Shown one piece after another: positions 17,742-27,463 of a stretch of DNA of 64,000 nucleotides. Below the pieces are notes generated by a model. It worked only from the letters and a program-made list of their open reading frames with translations, did no database searches and was not told the origin of the DNA. Within the stretch, counting starts at the first letter, position 1. The number at the start of each line of letters is the position of its first letter. A program made the translations under genes and the position numbers. The stretch spans positions 2,297,001 through 2,361,000 of the forward strand of contig NZ_PCOC01000001.1 in NCBI RefSeq assembly GCF_002975205.1. The letters run 5' to 3'. Source of the stretch: Ochrobactrum vermis (GTDB lineage: Bacteria > Pseudomonadota > Alphaproteobacteria > Rhizobiales > Rhizobiaceae).

Positions 17742-18488
17742 TTAATGCTGGTTCTTGCGCTTTCGCCGTACCAGCATATTGAGCGCTTCGACCAGCGCCG
17801 AGAAGCCCATGGCAGCGTAGATATATCCCTTCGGCACGTGGAAGCCGAAGCCATCGGCGATCAACGTCATACCGATCATCAGCAGGAAGCCCAGCGCAAG
17901 CATGACAATGGTCGGGTTCGCGGCGATGAAGCGCGACAACGGATCGGCTGCAAGCAGCATGACGGTAACGGCTGCGACCACGGCAATCACCATGATGGCG
18001 ATTTCGTCGGTCATGCCGACAGCGGTGATGATCGAGTCCACCGAGAAGACCAGATCGAGGATGAGGATCTGAACAATGGCAGCGCTCATGGTGAGCTGAG
18101 CCACTTTGCCGCCGATATTCTCCTTGCCGTCGTCGGGATCAACCGTGTGGTGGATTTCCTTGGTCGCTTTCCAGACAAGAAACAGGCCGCCAGCAATCAG
18201 GATGAGATCACGCCAGGAGAAACCATGGCCGAATGCCTCGAAGATCGGGTCCTTGAGCTGGACGATAATCGAGATCGTGAAAAGAAGCGCCAGACGCAAA
18301 ATGAGTGCCGCACCGATACCGATACGCCGGGCGCGAGCCTGCTGCGAGGCGGGAAGCTTGTTGGTGAGGATCGAGATGAAGATCAGGTTGTCGATACCGA
18401 GGACGATTTCCATCGTCACCAGTGTCACCAGCGCGGCCCAGCCGGCGGGGGTCGAAAGAAATCCCAGATACTCGGTGAAAAAATCCAT
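17742..18488 (-). CDS. TerC-family integral membrane protein
   Basis: The 248-residue product has about seven membrane segments. It starts [41 protein letters not shown], with the acidic EIVLGIDN motif of TerC proteins, repeated as [12 protein letters not shown] in the second half. Members are linked to manganese export and to metallation of secreted proteins. No tellurite genes are near. It is convergent with the bioY-DUF1284 unit. A BioR-type box lies about 100 bases upstream of its start. Confidence 0.88.
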   Translation of the reverse strand: MDFFTEYLGFLSTPAGWAALVTLVTMEIVLGIDNLIFISILTNKLPASQQARARRIGIGAALILRLALLFTISIIVQLKDPIFEAFGHGFSWRDLILIAGGLFLVWKATKEIHHTVDPDDGKENIGGKVAQLTMSAAIVQILILDLVFSVDSIITAVGMTDEIAIMVIAVVAAVTVMLLAADPLSRFIAANPTIVMLALGFLLMIGMTLIADGFGFHVPKGYIYAAMGFSALVEALNMLVRRKRKNQH

Positions 18489-18588
18489 TAAGCTGCGTCC
18501 CCTTGCAAAAAAACTCGTTGCAAGGAGATAGTAACGCGAAAAGTCCGTTCAACTGGCAGAAAGCCACCAGTCGACAATAGCTGGCCGA

Positions 18589-18598
18589 TTATAGATAA
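18589..18598. promoter_or_regulatory. Third BioR-type box, upstream of terC
   Basis: TTATAGATAA is the exact reverse complement of the boxes before bioR and bioY and fits TTATMKATAA. It lies in the 137-base gap between the YmdB-type gene and terC, with the right orientation and distance for the terC promoter. Beside it, at 18602-18615, is a second small inverted repeat (ATGCTT/AAGCAT). Confidence 0.6.
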
Positions 18599-18625
18599 CA
18601 TCATGCTTCAAAGCATAATAAGACG

Positions 18626-19450
18626 TTATCGCCAGAATGCCGGAATGGTTTCTTCCAGATGCGGCCCGATGCGCAAGGGGGCAGCCTTTTCGGCAAGTCC
18701 CGTGCGGTCTGAAATCTCCATACCGACACCACAGACGGTCGCCGGGCCATTTGCCGCCTCGAAACGTCCTTTCGGCACTTTCGACAGGAAACGGTTGAGT
18801 GGCTCTTCCTTGTCCATGCCGAGCGAGGAATCGTAATCGCCGCACATGCCTGCATCGGACATATAGGCTGTGCCGTTGCGCAATATCTGGCAATCTGCCG
18901 TCGGCACATGCGTGTGCGTTCCGACAACAGCGCTCGCACGACCATCAACAAAATGGCCGAAACACTGCTTTTCGCTCGTCGCTTCGGCGTGGAAATCGAA
19001 GAAGACCGCGTCGGCTTGCTCGCCAAGCGGACAGGCTTCCAGAATTTTCTCCGCCGCGATGAAAGGATCGTCGAGATCGGGATGCATGAACACCCGACCC
19101 ATGACGTTCGACACCAGAACCCGGGCACCGTTTTTGGCGATGTAAAGCCCCTCGCCTTTTCCGGCCGTGCCTTTCGGGAAGTTTGCCGGGCGCAGAAAAC
19201 GGTCTTCGCGCTTGGAGAAATCCAACGCCTCGCGCTGATCCCAGACGTGATTGCCGGTCGTGACGACGTCAGCGCCCGCACGAATGGTATCGTGGAAAAT
19301 CTCTTCCGTAATGCCAAAACCGCCCGCGGCATTCTCGCCGTTGACGATTACGAAGTCCAGCTTCAGATCGGAAATCAGCCCCGGCAGTTTTTCATATACC
19401 GCGGTACGGCCCGACCGGCCCACCATATCACCAAGAAAAAGCAATCTCAT
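18626..19450 (-). CDS. YmdB-type metallophosphoesterase (TIGR00282 family)
   Basis: The 274-residue product begins MRLLFLGDMVGRSGRTAVYEKLPGL. Metal ligands of the family are visible: Asp8 in FLGD, Asn and Glu in VNGEN, TGNHVWD, FDFHAEATSEK and VVGTHTHVPTAD. Bacillus YmdB is a dinuclear-metal phosphodiesterase acting on cyclic nucleotides and affecting developmental switching. It lies nine bases downstream of the 5-formyltetrahydrofolate cyclo-ligase stop, so the two are probably one operon. Confidence 0.92.
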   Translation of the reverse strand: MRLLFLGDMVGRSGRTAVYEKLPGLISDLKLDFVIVNGENAAGGFGITEEIFHDTIRAGADVVTTGNHVWDQREALDFSKREDRFLRPANFPKGTAGKGEGLYIAKNGARVLVSNVMGRVFMHPDLDDPFIAAEKILEACPLGEQADAVFFDFHAEATSEKQCFGHFVDGRASAVVGTHTHVPTADCQILRNGTAYMSDAGMCGDYDSSLGMDKEEPLNRFLSKVPKGRFEAANGPATVCGVGMEISDRTGLAEKAAPLRIGPHLEETIPAFWR

Positions 19451-19459
19451 GGGATTGCC

Positions 19460-20059
19460 TTATAAACCTGCGCCAAGCGAACGCAAGCCGCTCTCGGTCA
19501 GGATCTGATCGAGCGCGATATCGTGCGGCTCATCGGGCACACGCTCGACCTCCTGGCAGTCAAAGGCCATGCCGATCAGAAGCGGTTGCAGGCCGCGCTC
19601 CGTGAAACGCGCCAGCGCGCGATCGTAATGTCCCGCACCGTAGCCAAGCCGATGCCCGCGCCGGTCGAAGCCTGCAAGCGGCATCAGCATGATCGCAGGA
19701 TCAACCAGCGGCGCATCTTCTCCCGGACCCATTGTGCCGAAACCCGTCTGACGCAATCTGGCATCGGGCAGATATTCGCGAAAGGCAATCGTTTCCTTAT
19801 CCAGAACAACGGGGAGGCAAAGTCGCGCACCCTTGGCGCGAAGGGCCGACAACAATGGGCGCGGGTCAATTTCGGAACGGATTGGCCAGTAGCCCGCTAT
19901 CAGCGCGCCTTTGGGAACGTCGATTGCGGCTTCGCCCTTTTTGGCTGCTGCCAGGGAAGCCTCATAATGAAAACGCGGATCAAGCGCATCGCGAACCGCC
20001 AGAATCTTGCGCCTAAGCTCCTGCTTTTCCAAACCGGGGCTATGCTCCGTCGCCGTCAT
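19460..20059 (-). CDS. 5-formyltetrahydrofolate cyclo-ligase
   Basis: Converts 5-formyl-THF to 5,10-methenyl-THF using ATP. The 199-residue product has the family N-terminus (EKQELRRKILAVRDAL) and the C-terminal signature AGFDRRGHRLGYGAGHYDRAL. I chose ATG 20059 because GGGAG lies upstream; another in-frame ATG at 20092 has no ribosome site. In many proteobacteria this gene follows 6S RNA and zapA. Here one SRPBCC gene lies in between on the same strand. Confidence 0.94.
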   Translation of the reverse strand: MTATEHSPGLEKQELRRKILAVRDALDPRFHYEASLAAAKKGEAAIDVPKGALIAGYWPIRSEIDPRPLLSALRAKGARLCLPVVLDKETIAFREYLPDARLRQTGFGTMGPGEDAPLVDPAIMLMPLAGFDRRGHRLGYGAGHYDRALARFTERGLQPLLIGMAFDCQEVERVPDEPHDIALDQILTESGLRSLGAGL

Positions 20060-20119
20060 TCCAAGCCACTCCCTGCTGCCGTGCTTCATCAAGCAGTGGA
20101 ACCGTATTGAGCCGATCCG

Positions 20120-21115
20120 TCAAGTGATCCCGCTCGTCCTGCGCGCGATCTCCTCTGAACGGTCGCGGATGACCTTCAAGACGACGCCGTGGAAGTCATT
20201 CAGGAACAGTTTGCCCCACAGATCACAATAGAAATCGATCAGAGTTGCGATCTGATAACGGGTTGTCAGCGTGAGCCGCGTATGGCCGTTCGCCTGCGGT
20301 TCGAGACGATAATCCCCTTGCGCCAGCTTCAGATAGGTGCTGTCGACCTTGATATGTGCTTCTACCTCGGGCGGTATGGAACCCGGACCGAAGCGGAAAT
20401 CCCATGCCAGAAGCCGGTTTTCTTCCCACTGGGTCACGATTTCCTGAAAATTGACACCATGTGTCCACTGCAAATCACGCACCGCGCCGATGCCCGTGCC
20501 GTTCAGCCTTGCGTCCAACGGCTGCGGCACGCCAATTATGCCATGGCTGAACGTCCAAGACAGCTCGTCCGGGCGCACATTGCGAATTTCAACCGTTTGC
20601 TGCCAGACGACTTCCGGCGGCGCCGCGATCTCGATCACGGTCGTCACAACACCATCATGCGGCGTGTAGGACATTTGAAGTTCGGCTGGCAGAACGAGCA
20701 GTGGCAGCGCGATCACCAGCGCCGTGGTGCGACGCGAGCGAAACTGCCGGATAATCCACAAGGTCACAGCCGAACCCAGTGCCGAAAACACCATGAAGAA
20801 AGGAGCAGCCATGGCCACGCAAATCCCGGCTTCATGAAAAAGGACCATGCTGGTGACAACAAGCCCGGCGATAATGGCCCATCCCACGCGAACATGTCGC
20901 CACAGGCTCTTTTGGGCACGGGGATCGGAGAGGCTGGAAGCAAGGCTGGCGACAGCCATCGGCAGCAGCATCAGGCCTGCAACGACCGGCATCGCGTCCA
21001 CATAGTGGCGCGACCAGATCATGATATAAAGCAGAAGACCATAAACAAATGCGATGGGTATCGCGACGGCCAGTCTTTCCGATGAATCGGGCGATGCTGT
21101 TTCTGGAGATTTCAT
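20120..21115 (-). CDS. Membrane-anchored SRPBCC (START-like) domain protein
   Basis: The 331-residue product has four hydrophobic segments in the first 165 residues, then a soluble domain starting VVTTVIEIAAPPEVVWQQTVEIRNV that has the START/SRPBCC pattern, with WDFRFGPGSIPPE and a long C-terminal helix (IDFYCDLWGKLFLNDFHGVVLKVIRDRSEEI). SRPBCC domains bind lipids or hydrophobic ligands. The ligand here is unknown. It sits between 6S RNA and the cyclo-ligase gene, reading the same way, and may be reached by transcription through 6S RNA. ATG 21115 was preferred over TTG 21118. Confidence 0.75.
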   Translation of the reverse strand: MKSPETASPDSSERLAVAIPIAFVYGLLLYIMIWSRHYVDAMPVVAGLMLLPMAVASLASSLSDPRAQKSLWRHVRVGWAIIAGLVVTSMVLFHEAGICVAMAAPFFMVFSALGSAVTLWIIRQFRSRRTTALVIALPLLVLPAELQMSYTPHDGVVTTVIEIAAPPEVVWQQTVEIRNVRPDELSWTFSHGIIGVPQPLDARLNGTGIGAVRDLQWTHGVNFQEIVTQWEENRLLAWDFRFGPGSIPPEVEAHIKVDSTYLKLAQGDYRLEPQANGHTRLTLTTRYQIATLIDFYCDLWGKLFLNDFHGVVLKVIRDRSEEIARRTSGIT

Positions 21116-21204
21116 CAAGATGCGCAGATTGTTGGAGCTTTGCGCATGTTTACGAACAAATTGTCCGTCAGATCAAGCTCTTAACTGTCCTGCGACAGGC
21201 CAAA

Positions 21205-21374
21205 GAAAGAAAGCGGCGACCACGACGACCGATGGTAGTGATTGATCCCGGGAACCTACAAAGTAGGTGGGCGCCATATGCGAAAGCCCGCAAGCCTTCA
21301 CAGGGACAGCTCCCTTAGAGATCAATAAGGCCCCGGGGATGCTGTTACACCTGTCGGGAAGCGCAGTTCGCCAA
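21205..21374 (-). ncRNA. ssrS: 6S RNA (SsrS), regulator of RNA polymerase
   Basis: The minus strand carries CCTTGGCGAACTGCGC near the 5' end and GCGCCCACCTACTTTGTAGG plus TTCCCGGGATCA near the 3' end, a pattern I recognise from Rhizobiales 6S RNA. A -10-like TACTATAT lies at 21381-21388, and a T-rich tail follows the closing stem. The position downstream of zapA and upstream of the cyclo-ligase gene is the usual place. Ends are estimated. Confidence 0.75.
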
Positions 21375-21460
21375 GGGCCAATATAGTACCTGCCAGACGG
21401 GAACACCAGTGGCTTGCACCAGGTCAACAGGAAATCTTTTCAGAAAAATCCAAAACAGGA

Positions 21461-21826
21461 TCAGCTGCTTCTCGGCGCAATGCGTGAAGCCACCTGCTCG
21501 ATGCGCGAGGCTACATCCGAAAGCATGCCGGTCAAGGCCGCATCGTTGCTATCGGCGCGACCAAGCGCTTCATCACGGGCGCGGCGCAGCGTTTCGACTT
21601 CGCTTTCCAGACCGTTGATGCGCTTCTGCATCTCGGCCATCTCGTCCATGACCATGATCCCGGCCATGACGGTCAGTCGCAGATCGCCGATCTCCCCGAA
21701 GGAGGTTTTGAGATGGGTGACATATTGATCGAAACGGTCGGCAAGTCCGGACAGGTGCTCTTCCTGTCCTTCGTCACAGGCCATGCGATAGGCTTTGCCA
21801 TCAATGGTAACTGTTACGGTCGCTAT
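21461..21826 (-). CDS. zapA: Cell division protein ZapA (probable ATA start)
   Basis: ZapA bundles FtsZ protofilaments at the division ring. The family N-terminus is ATVTVTIDGKAYRMACDEGQEEHL, and the C-terminal half is a coiled coil (MAEMQKRINGLESEVETLRRARDEA). To include the full beta-strand the protein must start at ATA 21826, since no ATG, GTG or TTG lies between the in-frame TAG at 21836-21838 and an internal ATG at 21784. AGGAGG is placed correctly for ATA. Starting at 21784 would remove 14 conserved residues. It probably couples to the DUF4164 gene just upstream. Confidence 0.85.
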   Translation of the reverse strand: MATVTVTIDGKAYRMACDEGQEEHLSGLADRFDQYVTHLKTSFGEIGDLRLTVMAGIMVMDEMAEMQKRINGLESEVETLRRARDEALGRADSNDAALTGMLSDVASRIEQVASRIAPRSS

Positions 21827-21835
21827 GGTAGCCTC

Positions 21836-22108
21836 CTATCGGTCCAGAACGGCGCGGATTGTCTCCATCGCTGTCACAAGGCGGCGCGAAACTTCGCGAT
21901 TTGCAGCTTCCAGCCGCTCGGCACGCGCTTCCGACTGATCGAGTTCCTGGGCGAGACGGCTGCGATCCGCATTCATACGCTGCACCTCCTCCTCGGCCTC
22001 GGCGAAATCGCCTTCCTTGTCCAGCCGCAGATCGACCGCTTGTTCAAGCGTATTGAGTGCCTTTTCCAGCCGTTCCAAGACTTGCCTGAGGGTCGTTTCG
22101 GGTGCCAT
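21836..22108 (-). CDS. DUF4164 small coiled-coil protein upstream of zapA
   Basis: The 90-residue product begins MAPETTLRQVLERLEKALNTLEQAVDLRL and is one continuous coiled coil. ATG 22108 has AAAGGA upstream. Its TAG stop is part of the zapA ribosome site, and zapA lies in the same frame ten bases on. DUF4164 genes sit beside zapA in related genomes, which suggests a role in division, perhaps with ZapA. The function is not established. Confidence 0.8.
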   Translation of the reverse strand: MAPETTLRQVLERLEKALNTLEQAVDLRLDKEGDFAEAEEEVQRMNADRSRLAQELDQSEARAERLEAANREVSRRLVTAMETIRAVLDR

Positions 22109-22350
22109 CCATATCCTTTCCAATGCCAATTCGCGGGCCAATTCTGGGCATCGAATCGCGCCTGCCGGACGGGCATCTTTGAAAAGATTGTAATAATCGC
22201 CCGTCAGATAAGCAACAAATGAGGGGCTTATGTGAACGTTCATGCACCGTTATCGGTGCAAAAACGGCTTTTCGGTGATTGTTCTACAGCTTTCCACACA
22301 ACTCAATCGATTAGTCGCGGACAGTTTATTGCCCAAAAGTCATCGGTTTA

Positions 22351-22378
22351 TTGACTCCTTATACGCAGGTGCTATGTG
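22351..22378 (+). promoter_or_regulatory. Candidate promoter of tkt
   Basis: TTGACT (22351-22356) and TATGTG (22373-22378) are 16 bases apart. The start codon is 122 bases downstream of the -10. Confidence 0.4.
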
Positions 22379-22385
22379 TCCCGGT

Positions 22386-22442
22386 GCCTTCTGGAGCGTG
22401 ATCCCGAAACGCATGACGCCGTTTTGGATGCGGATCGTGCTC
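22386..22442 (+). repeat. Short dispersed repeat, copy 3 (diverged)
   Basis: Bounded by GAGCGTGATCC and GGATCGTGCTC, which are imperfect inverted arms, with CCGAAACGCATGACGCCGTTTT between. The layout is like 3284-3357. It lies in the tkt leader. Confidence 0.45.
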
Positions 22443-22500
22443 AGGCAAAAGGCATCGCCGCAACCCCGTTAAACCCTTCCAAGGAAAGACGGCTGAGACC

Positions 22501-24492
22501 ATGACCAATTCCGACAAACAAAACCAGATGGCCAACGCAATCCGCTTCCTCTCTATGGACGCGGTGGAGAAAGCCAATTCGGGCCATCCCGGCCTGCCGA
22601 TGGGTGCAGCCGATATAGCGACGACGCTTTATACCCGTTTCCTCTCGCACGACCCGCAGAACCCGCATTGGCCGGATCGCGACCGTTTCGTGCTTTCTGC
22701 AGGTCACGGCTCGATGCTGCTTTATTCGCTGCTTTATCTTTCGGGCTACGAAGATATCACCATCGACGAGATCAAGAATTTCCGCCAGCTCGGTTCGCGC
22801 ACGGCAGGCCATCCGGAATATGGTCATGCCGCCGGTATCGAAACGACGACCGGACCGCTCGGACAAGGCATCGCCAATGCCGTTGGCATGGCGCTTTCCG
22901 AGCGCATCCTGAATGCACAGTTCGGCGACAGCCTCGTCAACCATTACACCTATGCGATTGTCGGCGACGGCTGCCTCATGGAAGGCATCAGCCAGGAAGC
23001 CATCGCGCTTGCCGGTCATCTGAAGCTGAACAAGCTGATCGTGTTCTGGGACGACAACAACATCTCGATCGATGGCCCGGTCACGCTTTCCGACAACACC
23101 GATCAGCCTGCCCGCTTCGCCGCTTCCGGCTGGAACACAATTGCTGTCGACGGTCACGACCAGGATGCCATTGCCAAGGCTATCGAACTGGCCAGGGTTT
23201 CCGAAAAGCCAACGCTGATCGCTTGCAAGACGACCATCGGCTTCGGTGCTCCGAACAAGGCTGGCACCAACAAGGTGCATGGCTCACCGCTTGGTGCCGA
23301 AGAAATCGCAGCAACCCGCAAGGCGCTCGGCTGGAGCGCTGAACCTTTCGTCGTTCCGGCAGAAGTGCTGGACGGCTGGCGCGTGGCCGGTCTGAATGCC
23401 GCCAAGAAGCGTCAGGAATGGGAAAAGCGTTTCGCTGCTGCCAACGCGGACACCCGCGCTGAATTCGAACGCCGGATGCGTGGCGACCTGCCTTCCAACT
23501 TCGATGAAACCATCATCGAGTACAAGAAGAAGCTGTCCGCCGACAAGCCGAAGGTCGCAACCCGCAAGTCTTCGGAAATGGCGCTGGAAGTCATCAACGG
23601 TGTCGTGCCGGAAACCATTGGCGGTTCCGCTGACCTCACCGGTTCGAACAACACCAAGACGAGCCAGACCAAGGCTATAACGCCGGAAGATTACGGCCAG
23701 CGTTACGTCCATTACGGTATCCGTGAGCACGGTATGGCGGCGGCCATGAACGGCATGACGTTGCATGGCGGTCTGATCCCTTACGGCGGCACCTTCCTGA
23801 CCTTCTCGGATTATTGCCGTCCGGCCATGCGCCTTTCCTCGCTGATGGGCATCCGCGTCGTTTACGTGATGACGCATGACTCCATCGGCCTTGGTGAAGA
23901 CGGTCCGACCCACCAGCCGGTTGAACACCTTGCAGTGCTGCGTGCCATTCCAAACCATAACGTCTTCCGCCCTGCCGACGCTGTCGAAGCGGCTGAATGC
24001 TGGCAGATCGCCCTGCATTCGAAGAAGACGCCGTCGACGATGGCTCTGACCCGCCAGAACCTGCCGACGGTCCGCACCGAACATCGCGATGAAAATCTTT
24101 CGGCTTTCGGTGCCTATGAGCTTGCTGCGGCAAGTAAGGATGCCAAAGTGACGATCTTCGCGACCGGTTCGGAAGTGGAAATCGCGCTCAAGGCTCGTGA
24201 CCTTCTGGAAGGCAAAGGCATTGCCACCCGTGTTGTTTCCGTTCCTTGCTTCGAGCTTTTCGAACAGCAGAGCGACACTTACAAGACGGCGACCATCGGC
24301 GATGCACCGGTCAAGGTGGCCATCGAAGCGGCAATCTCGCTCGGCTGGGAACGCTTCATCGGCGAAAACGGTATATTCATCGGCATGAAGGGCTTCGGCG
24401 CATCAGGCGAGATCAACGATCTCTACAAGCATTTCGGCATCACGGCAGAACATGCCGCCGAAGCTGCGGAGAAGAAGCTCAACGCCGCATGA
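22501..24492 (+). CDS. tkt: Transketolase
   Basis: Thiamine-diphosphate enzyme of the pentose phosphate pathway, transferring two-carbon units between sugar phosphates. The 663-residue length is normal. Visible motifs are the N-terminal [23 protein letters not shown], the ThDP-binding [13 protein letters not shown], and the pyrimidine-domain [12 protein letters not shown] and [15 protein letters not shown]. It is the first gene of a carbon-metabolism run with gap, pgk and fba. It has its own terminator, so it is probably a separate transcript. Confidence 0.97.
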   Translation: MTNSDKQNQMANAIRFLSMDAVEKANSGHPGLPMGAADIATTLYTRFLSHDPQNPHWPDRDRFVLSAGHGSMLLYSLLYLSGYEDITIDEIKNFRQLGSRTAGHPEYGHAAGIETTTGPLGQGIANAVGMALSERILNAQFGDSLVNHYTYAIVGDGCLMEGISQEAIALAGHLKLNKLIVFWDDNNISIDGPVTLSDNTDQPARFAASGWNTIAVDGHDQDAIAKAIELARVSEKPTLIACKTTIGFGAPNKAGTNKVHGSPLGAEEIAATRKALGWSAEPFVVPAEVLDGWRVAGLNAAKKRQEWEKRFAAANADTRAEFERRMRGDLPSNFDETIIEYKKKLSADKPKVATRKSSEMALEVINGVVPETIGGSADLTGSNNTKTSQTKAITPEDYGQRYVHYGIREHGMAAAMNGMTLHGGLIPYGGTFLTFSDYCRPAMRLSSLMGIRVVYVMTHDSIGLGEDGPTHQPVEHLAVLRAIPNHNVFRPADAVEAAECWQIALHSKKTPSTMALTRQNLPTVRTEHRDENLSAFGAYELAAASKDAKVTIFATGSEVEIALKARDLLEGKGIATRVVSVPCFELFEQQSDTYKTATIGDAPVKVAIEAAISLGWERFIGENGIFIGMKGFGASGEINDLYKHFGITAEHAAEAAEKKLNAA

Positions 24493-24498
24493 TTTAAA

Positions 24499-24533
24499 AG
24501 AACGCCGGCGTCGCAAAAACGCCGGCGTTTGAG
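24499..24533 (+). terminator. Intrinsic terminator of tkt
   Basis: AACGCCGGCGT pairs with ACGCCGGCGTT around an A-rich loop, followed by TGAGTTT. Confidence 0.7.
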
Positions 24534-24597
24534 TTTCCATTCCAGTTCGGTCGGACGAATCCTGTTCGATTTGCCCGTTCCAATGGACTTTTGAAGC

Positions 24598-24611
24598 ACT
24601 GCATGTGCAGT
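24598..24611. promoter_or_regulatory. Candidate operator in the gap leader
   Basis: ACTGCATGTGCAGT is an inverted repeat with six-base arms, 25 bases before the gap start codon. It is a possible repressor site. I do not recognise the regulator. Confidence 0.3.
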
Positions 24612-24635
24612 ACCCTATCGGGAGATTAAGAGAAA

Positions 24636-25643
24636 ATGGCAGTTCGCGTCGCAATTAACGGTTTTGGCCGCATCGGCCGCAACATCCTTCGCGCCATCGT
24701 CGAGTCGGGCCGCACCGATATTCAGGTCGTCGCCATCAACGACCTCGGCCCGGTGGAAACCAATGCGCATCTTCTGCGTTATGACAGCGTTCATGGCCGT
24801 TTCCCCAAGGAAGTAAAGGTTGCAGGCGATACCATTGACGTCGGCTACGGCCCGATCAAGGTTCATGCCGTCCGCAACCCGGCTGAACTGCCGTGGAAGG
24901 AAGAAGGCGTCGACATCGCTCTGGAATGCACCGGCATCTTCACCTCGCGCGACAAGGCAGCGCTTCATCTTGAAGCCGGTGCGAAGCGCGTCATCGTTTC
25001 GGCGCCTGCCGACGGTGCTGACCTGACCGTTGTTTATGGCGTCAACCACGACAAGCTGACCAAGGACCATCAGGTCATTTCGAACGCTTCGTGCACCACC
25101 AACTGCCTTGCGCCAGTGGCTCAGGTTCTTAACGATGTTATCGGCATCGAAAAGGGCTTCATGACCACGATTCATTCCTACACGGGCGACCAGCCGACGC
25201 TGGACACCATGCACAAGGATTTGTACCGCGCTCGCGCAGCAGCACTTTCCATGATTCCGACCTCGACGGGTGCTGCCAAGGCTGTCGGCCTCGTTCTGCC
25301 GGAACTGAAGGGCAAGCTCGACGGCGTCGCCATCCGCGTGCCGACCCCGAACGTCTCGGTCGTCGATCTGACCTTCATCGCCAAGCGCGAAACGACTGTT
25401 GAAGAAGTCAACAACGCGATCCGCGAAGCTGCCAATGGCCGCCTGAAGGGCGTCCTCGGCTACACCGATGAGCCACTTGTCTCGCACGACTTCAACCACG
25501 ACTCCCATTCCTCGGTCTTCCACACGGATCAGACCAAGGTCATGGAAGGCACCATGGTGCGCATCCTGTCATGGTACGACAATGAGTGGGGCTTCTCCAG
25601 CCGCATGGGCGACACCGCTGTCGCCTTCGGTAAGTTGATCTAA
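24636..25643 (+). CDS. gap: Glyceraldehyde-3-phosphate dehydrogenase, type I
   Basis: Oxidises glyceraldehyde 3-phosphate to 1,3-bisphosphoglycerate with NAD(P). The 335-residue product has the Rossmann start [20 protein letters not shown], the catalytic cysteine in [13 protein letters not shown], the SYTGDQ segment, and the C-terminal [15 protein letters not shown]. It is followed ten bases later by a glycolipid-binding-like gene and then pgk, so these probably share a transcript. Confidence 0.97.
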   Translation: MAVRVAINGFGRIGRNILRAIVESGRTDIQVVAINDLGPVETNAHLLRYDSVHGRFPKEVKVAGDTIDVGYGPIKVHAVRNPAELPWKEEGVDIALECTGIFTSRDKAALHLEAGAKRVIVSAPADGADLTVVYGVNHDKLTKDHQVISNASCTTNCLAPVAQVLNDVIGIEKGFMTTIHSYTGDQPTLDTMHKDLYRARAAALSMIPTSTGAAKAVGLVLPELKGKLDGVAIRVPTPNVSVVDLTFIAKRETTVEEVNNAIREAANGRLKGVLGYTDEPLVSHDFNHDSHSSVFHTDQTKVMEGTMVRILSWYDNEWGFSSRMGDTAVAFGKLI

Positions 25644-25653
25644 GCCTCCGGCC

Positions 25654-26223
25654 ATGTTTCGCGCCCTTCTCCCCACCGTTGCGCGCTGGCGTCCGCTGGA
25701 AGAAGAAGGGCTCGAACATCTCAGTATCGGACCCACTGGCCGCTCGATCCACGCCGAAAGCGTGGTGATCGGAGAACGCAGCGGAAATCCTTATGGTGCG
25801 CGCTACAGCATCGCCTGCAACAGCGCCTGGCATGTGCTCCATTTCCTGATCGAAACCACATCCGGCCACCGGCTGGAGCTTGTTTCCGACGGCGAAGGCC
25901 GCTGGAACACGATGGCGGGCGATGCATTGCCCCAGTTCGACGGTTGCATCGATATCGATCTGGCGGGAACGCCCTTCACCAACACCCTGCCCATCCGCCG
26001 CCTTGGCCTTACGCCGGAAAGCGGCACCGTTCAGCTCGACATGCTTTACGTGCCGTTCGATAATTTTCGTCCGTTGCGCGACCAGCAGCGTTATACCTGT
26101 ATCGAAGAAGGCAGACGCTACCGCTACGAAGCGGCGGACCGTTCCTTCACCGCCGAATTGCCCGTCGACGAGGACGGGCTTGTCACCGACTATCCAACCC
26201 TTTTCCGGCGCCTACCTGTTTGA
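25654..26223 (+). CDS. Putative glycolipid-binding domain protein (PF06475-like)
   Basis: The 189-residue soluble protein has no signal peptide. The family pattern is visible in [37 protein letters not shown] and [22 protein letters not shown], with a C-terminal [27 protein letters not shown]. The family is related in fold to LolA/LppX-type lipid binders. The function is unknown. Its place between gap and pgk, with short gaps, suggests co-expression with glycolysis. Confidence 0.7.
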   Translation: MFRALLPTVARWRPLEEEGLEHLSIGPTGRSIHAESVVIGERSGNPYGARYSIACNSAWHVLHFLIETTSGHRLELVSDGEGRWNTMAGDALPQFDGCIDIDLAGTPFTNTLPIRRLGLTPESGTVQLDMLYVPFDNFRPLRDQQRYTCIEEGRRYRYEAADRSFTAELPVDEDGLVTDYPTLFRRLPV

Positions 26224-26272
26224 GCAATCCCTGCTCCACCGGCCCCTGAAAGACAGTTCTGGGAGAACGATC

Positions 26273-27463
26273 ATGAGTTTCCGCACTCTCGACGATGCCG
26301 ACGTCAAGTCCAAGCGCGTACTGGTCCGCGTCGACCTCAACGTGCCGATGGCGAACGGTGAAGTCACTGACCTGACCCGTATCGAACGCATCGTCCCGAC
26401 CATTGCCGAACTTTCCAAGAAAGGCGCGAAGGTCATTCTGCTCGCTCATTTCGGTCGCCCCAAAGGCGCTGCTTCCGACGAAAATTCGCTGAAGCATGTC
26501 GTGAAGCCGCTCGCCAAGGTGATCGGCCATGGCGTTCATTTTGCCGAAGACTGCATCGGCGACAAAGCCAAGGCCGCCGTGGATGCACTCAAGGACGGCG
26601 ACGTCCTGCTTCTGGAAAACACCCGCTTCCACAAGGGCGAGGAAAAGAACGATCCTGAATTCGTCGCGGCTCTGGCAGCCAATGGCGATCTTTACGTAAA
26701 CGACGCCTTTTCCGCCGCTCACCGCGCCCATGCCTCGACGGAAGGCCTCGCACACGTCCTGCCCGCCTATGCTGGCCGCGCCATGCAGGCTGAACTTGAA
26801 GCACTGGAAAAGGGCCTCGGCGATCCGGCTCGCCCGGTGGTGGCCATCGTCGGCGGTGCCAAGGTTTCGACCAAGCTCGACCTCTTGTCGAACCTGATCG
26901 AAAAGGTCGATGCGCTCGTCATCGGTGGCGGCATGGCCAATACATTTCTGGCTGCACAGGGACACGATGTCGGCAAATCGCTCTGCGAACACGACCTCGC
27001 CCATACGGCGCGTGAAATCATGGCCAAGGCCGAAACCACCAAATGCGCCATCATCCTGCCCGTCGATGCGGTTGTGGGCTGGCACTTTGCCGCCGATACG
27101 CCAAACAAGACCTATGGTGTTGATGCCGTACCAAGCGACGGCATGATCCTCGACGCAGGCGCGCTGTCGACTGACCTTATCGCTTCGGCCATCGACGATG
27201 CGGCAACGCTCGTCTGGAATGGCCCGCTCGGTGCTTTCGAACTGCGTCCGTTCGACACTGCCACGGTCAAGACCGCAAAGCATGTCGCAGCCCGCACCAA
27301 GGCAGGCAAGCTGGTTTCGGTCGGCGGCGGCGGCGATACAGTCGCTGCGCTCAATCATGCCGGCGTTGCCGACGACTTCACCTACATCTCGACCGCAGGC
27401 GGTGCTTTCCTCGAATGGATGGAAGGCAAGCCCCTTCCCGGCGTCGATGTATTGAAGAAGTAG
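26273..27463 (+). CDS. pgk: Phosphoglycerate kinase
   Basis: Catalyses ATP formation from 1,3-bisphosphoglycerate. The 396-residue product starts [26 protein letters not shown], has the substrate loop LAHFGRPKG and the nucleotide-binding [13 protein letters not shown] near the C-terminus. ATG 26273 has GGGAG upstream. Length and motifs are normal. The terminator that once followed it has been split by an insertion sequence. Confidence 0.97.
   Translation: MSFRTLDDADVKSKRVLVRVDLNVPMANGEVTDLTRIERIVPTIAELSKKGAKVILLAHFGRPKGAASDENSLKHVVKPLAKVIGHGVHFAEDCIGDKAKAAVDALKDGDVLLLENTRFHKGEEKNDPEFVAALAANGDLYVNDAFSAAHRAHASTEGLAHVLPAYAGRAMQAELEALEKGLGDPARPVVAIVGGAKVSTKLDLLSNLIEKVDALVIGGGMANTFLAAQGHDVGKSLCEHDLAHTAREIMAKAETTKCAIILPVDAVVGWHFAADTPNKTYGVDAVPSDGMILDAGALSTDLIASAIDDAATLVWNGPLGAFELRPFDTATVKTAKHVAARTKAGKLVSVGGGGDTVAALNHAGVADDFTYISTAGGAFLEWMEGKPLPGVDVLKK

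Larger units (their letters stand above)
22109..22500. other. Divergent promoter region of the zapA operon and tkt
   Basis: This 392-base region has no clear gene. It holds a seven-base inverted repeat (TGCACCG/CGGTGCA, 22243-22260), a possible tkt promoter and a dispersed repeat at 22386-22442. Confidence 0.5.

Noticed and set aside
17742..18491. Plus-strand open frame covering the whole terC gene
   Set aside because: The minus-strand TerC protein has clear membrane motifs; the plus-strand product is charged and has no recognisable family.
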